Source: Lentisphaerota bacterium | GTDB lineage: Bacteria; Verrucomicrobiota; Kiritimatiellia; JAAZAB01 | Reading direction: 5' to 3' | DNA: 11,339 nucleotides | Assembly: GCA_016182435.1 (NCBI GenBank) | Contig: JACPGN010000132.1 | Coordinates: 1-11,339, forward strand | In this document: in pieces, positions 5,498-11,339 of the stretch | Numbering within the stretch: position 1 is the stretch's first letter | Layout of the letters: every line of letters begins with the position of its first letter | Program-made: the position numbers and the translations under genes | The notes under the pieces: generated by a model | Told to the model about the DNA's origin: nothing | Database searches by the model: none | The model's input: the letters and a program-made list of their open reading frames with translations, nothing else

Positions 5498-6625
5498 ATG
5501 AATACACGCGCAGTCGGGGCTTATTATTTTCCGAATTACCACGTGGATTCGCGCAACGAGGCTGGACACGGCAAGGGGTGGACCGAGTGGGATCTGGTGC
5601 GGCGGGCGACGCCGCGTTTCCCGGGCCATCGCCAGCCGCTGATCCCCGCCTGGGGCTTTGAAGACGAGGCCGATCCGCGGGTGATGGCGCGTAAGATCCA
5701 GGCCGCCGCCGATCACGGCCTGAATTTCTGGATTTTCGATTGGTATTGGTATGACGACGGCCCCTTCCTCGAACGCTGTTTGAACGATGGTTTTTTGAAA
5801 GCCGCCAATAATGCGCGGATGAAGTTCTGCCTGATGTGGGCCAACCATGACTGGATCGAGATCCATCCCCATAAAAAAGGCGCCAAACCGCAACTGCTCT
5901 ACCCGGGCCGGGTGACGCCCCGAACATTCGACACCATCACCGATCACGTTGTGCGCGATTACTTTTGCCACCCTTCCCATTTCACCATCGCTGGGCGCCC
6001 ATATTTCTCGATCTATGAACTGGGCAAGTTCGTCGCCTCGTTCGGGTCTCTGCCGGATGCCCGCGCGGCGCTGGACGCGTTCCGCCGGAAAACTACCGCG
6101 GCGGGCTTCCCGGGACTTCACCTGAATGCCGTGGCGTGGGGGCGGCCTATCCTGCCGGGCGAATCCACGCCGGTGGATCCCGCACGTGTTGTCCGCGAAC
6201 TCGGGTTCGATAGCGTGACTTCCTATGTCTGGGTTCATCACGTCGGACTGAATGCCTCGCCTTATACTCCATACACCGCCGCCCGCGATGACTACCTGGC
6301 TTATTGGGCGAAGGCGCGCGCGACTTTCGATGTGCCCTATTTCCCCAACGTGACCATGGGTTGGGATTCCAGCCCGCGTACGGAGCAGGATGATGTATGG
6401 GAGCCGGTCGGCTATCCGTTCACCAACATCCTTAGCGGCAATACGCCCGCGCAGTTCCGTGAAGCGCTTGAAACCACTCGCCGGCATTATGGCGACCAGC
6501 GCTGGAAGATCGTCACCATCAACGCCTGGAACGAATGGACCGAGGGCAGTTATCTCGAGCCCGATACCGTGAACGGTATGGCCTATCTCGACGCGATTAA
6601 AAGCGTTTTTCGCGCTTGGCATTGA
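5498..6625 (+). CDS. GH99-like / WbsX-family protein
   Basis: Starting at the first ATG (5498), the protein is 375 residues, usual for the WbsX family (PF14307), which has a GH99-like TIM barrel. Landmarks are 'AYYFPNYHVDSRNEAGHGKG' (8-27), WTEW (28-31), 'PRFPGHRQPLIP' (39-50), 'FWIFDWYWYDDGPFLE' (77-92), 'LMWANHDW' (112-119) and 'NAWNEWTEGSYLEPD' (342-356), which carries the conserved C-terminal acidic residues. Relatives are annotated as endo-mannanase-like glycosidases or O-antigen biosynthesis proteins; few are characterised. A TTG extension to 5441 would enter the inverted repeat and adds no signal sequence, so I reject it. No signal peptide or anchor is visible, suggesting a cytoplasmic location. 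The sulfatase begins 26 bases later, implying a shared transcript and a decorated glycan substrate. Confidence 0.85.
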   Translation: MNTRAVGAYYFPNYHVDSRNEAGHGKGWTEWDLVRRATPRFPGHRQPLIPAWGFEDEADPRVMARKIQAAADHGLNFWIFDWYWYDDGPFLERCLNDGFLKAANNARMKFCLMWANHDWIEIHPHKKGAKPQLLYPGRVTPRTFDTITDHVVRDYFCHPSHFTIAGRPYFSIYELGKFVASFGSLPDARAALDAFRRKTTAAGFPGLHLNAVAWGRPILPGESTPVDPARVVRELGFDSVTSYVWVHHVGLNASPYTPYTAARDDYLAYWAKARATFDVPYFPNVTMGWDSSPRTEQDDVWEPVGYPFTNILSGNTPAQFREALETTRRHYGDQRWKIVTINAWNEWTEGSYLEPDTVNGMAYLDAIKSVFRAWH

Positions 6626-6651
6626 GCCGTTATCCCGGCAGTATTCCAGCG

Positions 6652-8076
6652 ATGACGAAGCGGCATAAACGGCAACCATGCAATATTTTATTGATCCACT
6701 CCGATCAGCACCGATTCGATACGCTGGGTGTCAACGGCCATTCACTGGTGCGCACGCCGAATCTCGACCGACTGGCCGCTGACGGCGTGAATTTCACCCA
6801 GGCCTTCTGTCCCACGCCGATCTGTTCGCCGGAAAGAGCGTCGCTCATAACCGGCTGTTGGCCCACCCGGCATGGCTGTATGAGCATACCGGGCACCGAG
6901 ATTTACCAGCCCGCCCATGCCGACCTACCGCTCCTACCGTCATTGCTCCATGCGGCCGGCTATTTCGTAGCCCATATCGCTAAATTCCACAACGAAACCG
7001 CCGCGAATCCAGATAAGAATGGCGCCGATGTTTACATCCCGGAAAGCGCCTATGACCAATGGCGCAAAGCAAGGGGCGTTCCACCCTGTCCAATGCCAGT
7101 TTACCGCGGCAACGACTTATTGCGCTGGTTTGGCGCTGTGGATAAAGCCGCCACGGCGGCGACCTCGCGCCTGGCTTGGGGCGCCGGCGAAGTTGAAAAA
7201 TTGCTGGACCACTGCGCCGGTCAAAAGCGTCCCTTTTTCATCCGCTGGGATCCCTCAGAACCGCATCCGCCCTGCCAGCCGCCGCCGGAATTCGCCGCCT
7301 TGTATCCGCCGAAAAGCGTCCCGCCCTGGCCGAGTTTCGCCGACACGCTGGAGGGCAAGCCGTTCATCCAGGGGCAACAGAGGCGTACCTGGGGCATTGA
7401 TGGCTGGAGATGGAACGGCTGGGCGCCCGTCGTCGCCCGTTACCTGGCGGTGGTCTCCTTGCTCGATGCCCAGGTCGGCCGCCTGCTGGATGCGCTCCGT
7501 CGGCTCAACCTCGAACAGGACACCTTGGTCGTCTATACGACCGACCACGGCGATCTCTGCGGCGGCCATGGGATGATCGACAAGCATTTCGTTCTCTACG
7601 ATGATGTTGTCCGCGTGCCGCTGATCATGCGCCTGCCCGGCGTGGTGCCCGCCGGTAGAACCTGCGAGGCCTTTGTGACCAATGCGATTGATCTCGCCAC
7701 AACCTTCTGCAGGGCGGCGGGCATACGTCAGCCGGCAACTTTCGGCGGCCGCGATCTTTTGCCGTATGCCGCGGGTATCGAGGCCAATCCGCGAACCGAC
7801 ATTTTTGCCATGTGGCAGGGCTCCCAGTTCGGTCTCTATTCCCAGCGGATGGTTCGCGACCGGCGCTGGAAGTACGTGTGGAACGCCGTCGCCGAGGACG
7901 AATTATACGATCTCGCTTCGGATCCCGGCGAATTGACCAACCTCGCGATGAAACCGAAGTGCCGCGATGAATTACAGCGTTTGCGCGGCCGCCTGGTGAA
8001 GTGGATGGAAGAGATCGAGGATCCACTGCTCAACGGCTGGACCAGCCGCCAGATCGAACAGGGACTCAAGCCCTGA
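6652..8076 (+). CDS. Cys-type sulfatase (family S1)
   Basis: The 474-residue enzyme belongs to the alkaline-phosphatase-like superfamily. 'NILLIHSDQHRFDTLG' (11-26) supplies metal ligands, and 'FCPTPICSPERASLITG' (52-68) holds the sulfatase signature CxPxR with Cys58 as the residue converted to formylglycine. 'YTTDHGDLCGGHGMIDKHF' (about 294-312) carries the second Asp/His metal site and Lys. The C-terminal 'DRRWKYVWN...ELYDLASDPGELTNLA' is the usual terminal subdomain. It should hydrolyse a sulfate ester, probably on a sugar, and needs a formylglycine-forming maturase (FGE or anaerobic radical-SAM type), not encoded here. The start ATG 6652 puts the first strand at residue 11 as usual; a TTG at 6616 would overlap the upstream gene. 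The basic N-terminus has no hydrophobic signal, so an intracellular enzyme is likely unless the start is misread. Its substrate is unknown. Confidence 0.9.
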   Translation: MTKRHKRQPCNILLIHSDQHRFDTLGVNGHSLVRTPNLDRLAADGVNFTQAFCPTPICSPERASLITGCWPTRHGCMSIPGTEIYQPAHADLPLLPSLLHAAGYFVAHIAKFHNETAANPDKNGADVYIPESAYDQWRKARGVPPCPMPVYRGNDLLRWFGAVDKAATAATSRLAWGAGEVEKLLDHCAGQKRPFFIRWDPSEPHPPCQPPPEFAALYPPKSVPPWPSFADTLEGKPFIQGQQRRTWGIDGWRWNGWAPVVARYLAVVSLLDAQVGRLLDALRRLNLEQDTLVVYTTDHGDLCGGHGMIDKHFVLYDDVVRVPLIMRLPGVVPAGRTCEAFVTNAIDLATTFCRAAGIRQPATFGGRDLLPYAAGIEANPRTDIFAMWQGSQFGLYSQRMVRDRRWKYVWNAVAEDELYDLASDPGELTNLAMKPKCRDELQRLRGRLVKWMEEIEDPLLNGWTSRQIEQGLKP

Positions 8077-8126
8077 TCTGTTTAGCGCGCCAACAGCTTG
8101 GGAATCTCCTCGTCTATGAAGAAATG

Positions 8127-8220
8127 GGGTCATCCATTAGAGAGAGAGGCGGCATCAAGAAGTGGAAAATCTCTCAAAGTGGTTTTTTGTCTCTTGACGC
8201 CGCCTATAATGGATGACGCC
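8127..8220. repeat. 94-bp inverted-repeat (MITE-like) element
   Basis: GTCATCCAT (8129-8137) pairs with ATGGATGAC (8209-8217), and GGCGGCATCAAGA (8148-8160) pairs with TCTTGACGCCGCC (8192-8204) with one mismatch. The whole can fold as one long interrupted hairpin. Possible 4-bp flanking duplications, AATG at 8123-8126 and 8221-8224, would suit transposition but may be chance. It carries no gene and sits just downstream of the sulfatase. A terminator role is possible for such a stem, but no T-run follows it. Confidence 0.7.
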
Positions 8221-8230
8221 AATGATCTGC

Positions 8231-8259
8231 GCGATTAAAATGAGCCGCAGTAATAGATT
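8231..8259 (+). repeat. 29-bp direct repeat, copy B
   Basis: Same unit as copy A with one change (A for C inside ATGNGCCGC). It lies 11 bases after the 94-bp inverted-repeat element and about 140 bases before smc. It marks the right boundary of the segment that holds the GH99-like and sulfatase genes. Confidence 0.85.
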
Positions 8260-8281
8260 CTAAATTTTATGCCCAGGGCAG

Positions 8282-8298
8282 GGCGTGCAAAACACGCC
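8282..8298. other. Small perfect hairpin upstream of smc
   Basis: GGCGTG, loop CAAAA, then CACGCC form a perfect 6-bp stem. It is followed by an A-run, not a T-run, so it is not a rho-independent terminator for rightward transcripts, and the T-run is on the wrong side for leftward ones. Its function is unclear; it may be an operator or a chance palindrome. Confidence 0.4.
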
Positions 8299-8319
8299 AA
8301 AAATAACTATAGATTGTAG

Positions 8320-8348
8320 TTGCATTGCTTTAAGCCACTTGGTATGGT
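8320..8348 (+). promoter_or_regulatory. Weak sigma70-like promoter candidate for smc
   Basis: TTGCAT (8320-8325) and TATGGT (8343-8348) are 17 bases apart, the standard spacing, about 55 bases before the smc start. The match to consensus is poor (3 of 6 and 4 of 6), so this is a suggestion from spacing and location only. Confidence 0.2.
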
Positions 8349-8402
8349 AGCCGAAATTTTAGAACTGTTAAGGCGCCAATGCCGATAAGTTGAGGAAAAA
8401 TT

Positions 8403-11339
8403 ATGCATTTAAAGAGTCTGGAGTTGGTCGGGTTCAAGAGCTTTGCCGACCGCACGGTGATTGAATTTGGCGAAGGCATCACCGCGATTGTCGGGCCCAA
8501 CGGCTGTGGCAAGAGCAATCTATCGGATGCCATCCGCTGGGTCCTGGGCGAGCAGAGCGCCAAGCTCCTGCGCGGCTCTAAAATGGAGGACTGCATCTTC
8601 AGCGGCACGGATGAGCGCAAGCCGTTGAACCTGGCGGAAGTAAGCCTGACCTTCGCCGACTGTGAAAAAGCCATCGGCACTGAGTACCACGAAATCACCG
8701 TAACCCGCCGCGTGTTTCGCACCGGCGAAGGCCAATACTTCATCAACAAAACGCCCTGTCGGCTCAAGGACATCCAGCGCCTGTTCATGGATACCGGTAT
8801 CGGCACAAACTCCTATTCGCTCATGGAGCAGGGCCGGATTGACCTGATCCTGCGCGCGCGCCCGGATGACCGGCGCGAAGTTTTTGAGGAAGCCAGCGGC
8901 ATTACCAAGTATAAAACCGACAAGCGCGAGGCCCTCCGTAAGCTGGAGCAGACCGAAAACAACCTGTTGCGCCTGGCCGATATCATCAAGGAAGTCAAGC
9001 GCCAGATCATCTCGCTTCAGCGCCAGGCCGGCAAGGCCGCCCGCTACCGGAAGTTGTTCGAGGAACTGCGCCGGCTGGATATCTTTTTATCCCGTGAAAA
9101 ACTCGCCGCCCTCACCGGCGAGCTCCAAGCCATGGAGACCACCCTGGCCTCCCTGAATGAAACTATCGAAGCGCTGCAGCAGGATATCCAGCGCCACGAA
9201 CAAGAGAGCGAAGCGCTCCGGTCAGCCTTTAGCGCCAGTGAACAGGAGCTTGACCGCCAGCGCCAGGCCGATCTGGAGCAGCAAGCGCTGCTGGAGCGCA
9301 CGCAGCAGGCCGTGGATAGCGGCCAGCACCGTAAGCGTGAATTGGAGGACTTGATCCAGCGCGATACCCGCGACTTGGCCGCCGCCACCCGCGAACTGGA
9401 TAATAACCGCCAGGCCCTTGAGCAGAGTCAAGTCAAACTGCAGGAAGTTGGCGAGCAATTGAAAACGGCCGAGGCTGACCTGCAAGTCAAGGCAAACAAG
9501 AACGCCGAGAACGAGCGCGCGCTTGATCAGACCAAACAGGAAATCCAGAAACTGCTGGACGAAACGCTGGAACTTGACGATCGGCACACCCGCCTGCAGA
9601 ACGAACTCCGCCAGATGGAGAACGAGGATCGTCAGATCGTCAGTCGCCGGGAACGCTGTGCCGCCGAGCAGGCCAATCTGAAACTCGCCTTGGACGATTC
9701 CGAAAAACGGATCGGCGAATCCGCCCCGGCTCTTGGTGCCCTGACCGATGCCGCCGCGCAGGCGGACCATCAGTTGCAAACGCTGCTGGGCGACCGCGCG
9801 CGCCTGGCGGAAGAGATCAAGAGCCTGGAAAACTTTCGCGCGGAAAACCAGTCTCAAGCCGCGGCGCTTTCCGCTCAGATTGCGCTGCTTACCAAGAGTC
9901 TGACCGAGCAAGCCGAATGTTCCGCCAGTGTCAAGCTCTTGCTCGCTGACCCCCCCGCGCTGGGTGTGGATAAAAGAAAAGTCCTGGGCGTCTTGACCGA
10001 CCAGATTACCGTCGAGCCGGAATACGCGCGAGCGCTGGAGGCGGTCTTAAGGATGTGGCTGGATGCCGTTGTGGTAACCGATTCGGCTACAGCTTGCGAT
10101 CTGCTGCAGCGCCTGAGCGCCGATCCGAAAGGATCCATTTGTCTCCTGGCGGCCGATGGGTCGGAGGCTGCCAAGGAGCCGGTCGCGCCCGGTATTCCGG
10201 CTATGGCGCTTTGCGAGCACGTGACTGCCGCCGCGGCCGTCCGCCCTCTGCTGCGGCGACTGCTCGGAGAGGTCTGGGTTATTGATTCGCTCTCAGCTTT
10301 GCCGAGCGCCATTCCGGAGCAAGCCATATTCGTGACGCGCCAGGGGGCCGTGGCGCGGGGCGAGGGCGCCTGGGAAATCTATGGCGATGATGCGCGCGCG
10401 CGCAATCCATTGGCGCAGCAGCGTCAGTTGGCCGCGCTCCAGGAGACGCTCTCCGGCTCGCCGGCCGACCAATCCACCGGTGTTATGGCGAAAGGAGAAA
10501 CCTTGCAGCGCTCCCTCGCGGCTAACGCGCATCGGCAGGCTGAACTGGACGAAGCGATTCAGCGCGCACGGGCGGTTCTGGATGAAAAACATCGGGAGCT
10601 GGCCCGGCACGAAGGCGAACGGGAGCTGGTAGTGCGGCAGGCCGGCCAAGTGCGGGACAACCTGGAAACGGTGACCTTTGAGCTGCAGGAACTTGAAAAA
10701 CAGGGCAGTTCGCCTGAGCGCAAGAGCACGATGATTGCCGAAATGGATGGGTGTCAGGCGCGCCGCGCCGAAATCAAGCCAGGCGTAGAAACAAGAAACC
10801 GCGCGCTGCAGGCCTTGGAACAGGATCACAAGCGCTCATTGAATGAAGTCATGGCGGCCAACGTGCGCGTGGCCCAGCAACGCCAGGAGCTTGAGCATCT
10901 GACGGAGCAGCGCGAGCCGCTCGGTGAGCGCATTGCGCAGGCTGAAGCTATGATTAAAGAACGCGCGGCGCGGGTGGAAGAATACCGCGCCACTATCGAG
11001 GGGCTCAAGCGCACGGTGGCGGAGCAGCAGCACAGCATCCCTGAACTTGAGGCGCTCCGCAAGACTCAGCTTTCGCGCCTGCAGACGCTCCAGGAGAAGC
11101 GCGAACAGCAGCAGATTGAATTCAAGGCTCTGGATGAACAGCTCAAGCAACGGCGCGTGACGCTTGAAGAGCAGCGCGCGCGCAAGAATGAGCTGACCGT
11201 AAAGTGCGCCGAATCCCGGATGAAACACGAGCATATCCTGGAGCGCTTGACCAGCGAATATCGCCTGACGGCGGAAGCCATCCCGGCGGAACCGGAACCG
11301 GAATGGTCGGAAGGCGGCCGGCCCGCGCTGGAGGCCATT
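8403..11339 (+). CDS. smc: Chromosome partition protein SMC (runs off right edge)
   Basis: There are 979 codons with no stop to the right edge. The start ATG has GAGG seven bases upstream (8392-8395). The N-terminal ABC-type head shows Walker A 'IVGPNGCGKSNL' (29-40), the R-loop-like KMEDCIF (60-66), the Q-loop region 'LMEQGRIDLILRAR' (140-153) and 'FEEASGITKYK' (161-171), all close to bacterial SMC consensus. A long heptad-rich coil follows (about 172-515), then a globular hinge about 521-660 ('VLGVLTDQITVEPEYARALE' to 'VARGEGAW'), then the returning coil to the edge. Walker B, the signature motif and the C-terminal head are outside the window. SMC dimers with ScpA and ScpB load near ParB-bound sites and organise the nucleoid. 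The hinge end lacks the usual GG-rich dimer motif (ARGEGAWEIYG here), a possible divergence. Gene identity is secure; it seems to begin its own transcription unit after a 326-base gap. Confidence 0.93.
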   Translation, partial: MHLKSLELVGFKSFADRTVIEFGEGITAIVGPNGCGKSNLSDAIRWVLGEQSAKLLRGSKMEDCIFSGTDERKPLNLAEVSLTFADCEKAIGTEYHEITVTRRVFRTGEGQYFINKTPCRLKDIQRLFMDTGIGTNSYSLMEQGRIDLILRARPDDRREVFEEASGITKYKTDKREALRKLEQTENNLLRLADIIKEVKRQIISLQRQAGKAARYRKLFEELRRLDIFLSREKLAALTGELQAMETTLASLNETIEALQQDIQRHEQESEALRSAFSASEQELDRQRQADLEQQALLERTQQAVDSGQHRKRELEDLIQRDTRDLAAATRELDNNRQALEQSQVKLQEVGEQLKTAEADLQVKANKNAENERALDQTKQEIQKLLDETLELDDRHTRLQNELRQMENEDRQIVSRRERCAAEQANLKLALDDSEKRIGESAPALGALTDAAAQADHQLQTLLGDRARLAEEIKSLENFRAENQSQAAALSAQIALLTKSLTEQAECSASVKLLLADPPALGVDKRKVLGVLTDQITVEPEYARALEAVLRMWLDAVVVTDSATACDLLQRLSADPKGSICLLAADGSEAAKEPVAPGIPAMALCEHVTAAAAVRPLLRRLLGEVWVIDSLSALPSAIPEQAIFVTRQGAVARGEGAWEIYGDDARARNPLAQQRQLAALQETLSGSPADQSTGVMAKGETLQRSLAANAHRQAELDEAIQRARAVLDEKHRELARHEGERELVVRQAGQVRDNLETVTFELQELEKQGSSPERKSTMIAEMDGCQARRAEIKPGVETRNRALQALEQDHKRSLNEVMAANVRVAQQRQELEHLTEQREPLGERIAQAEAMIKERAARVEEYRATIEGLKRTVAEQQHSIPELEALRKTQLSRLQTLQEKREQQQIEFKALDEQLKQRRVTLEEQRARKNELTVKCAESRMKHEHILERLTSEYRLTAEAIPAEPEPEWSEGGRPALEAI

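Noticed and set aside
5486..6679. Long leftward ORF (397 codons) antisense to the GH99-like gene
   Set aside because: The plus strand encodes a full WbsX-family protein with all its motifs; the antisense frame is a GC-driven shadow.
8282..8298. Rho-independent terminator before smc
   Set aside because: The stem is perfect but is followed by an A-run instead of a T-run.
9222..9911. Leftward ORF of 229 codons within smc
   Set aside because: It is antisense to the SMC coiled coil; the Leu/Ala/Gln-rich translation is the mirror of coil codons.

Overview
This is a moderately GC-rich bacterial window without RNA genes, integrases or transposases. The taxon is inferred, not shown. A Cys-type sulfatase beside a GH99-like (WbsX family) enzyme, many Shine-Dalgarno-poor starts, a YchF-like protein with degenerate motifs, and frequent short palindromic intergenic and intragenic repeats would suit the PVC superphylum (Kiritimatiellota, Lentisphaerota or Verrucomicrobiota) or Omnitrophota, probably from an environmental genome.

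Layout: positions 1-3455 are read leftward. An AsmA-like membrane-anchored protein (3455-2223) overlaps by ATGA a GT39/PMT-like polytopic glycosyltransferase (2226-601). A 162-base leader with inverted and tandem repeats follows, then the N-terminal 146 codons of a YchF/OLA1-like GTPase-fold protein (438 to beyond the left edge) whose nucleotide-binding motifs look damaged. Three copies of a roughly 32-bp palindromic repeat lie inside the first two genes and are read there in three different frames.

Positions 3720-4328 hold a rightward DUF433/DUF5615-type toxin-antitoxin pair. The antitoxin is intact. The PIN-like toxin is split by about 60 extra bases that carry a hairpin and shift the frame. 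A YacP-like NYN-domain ribonuclease (4391-4933) follows.

Positions 4926-8259 are bounded by a 29-bp direct repeat (28 of 29 identical). Between the copies lie the C-terminal stump of an amidohydrolase, the GH99-like enzyme (5498-6625) and the sulfatase (6652-8076). The last two are probably one operon for a sulfated or decorated glycan and have no visible signal peptides. The segment looks like an acquired or rearranged metabolic cassette between housekeeping-type genes.

Positions 8077-8402 are intergenic and repeat-rich: a 94-bp inverted-repeat element, repeat copy B and a small hairpin. The chromosome-organising ATPase gene smc starts at 8403 and runs off the right edge, so only its N-terminal head, first coil, hinge and part of the second coil are present.

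No clear new multi-gene defence or signalling system is visible. The most unusual items are the YchF-like protein with degenerate motifs, the frame-agnostic coding repeat, and the repeat-bounded glycan cassette.
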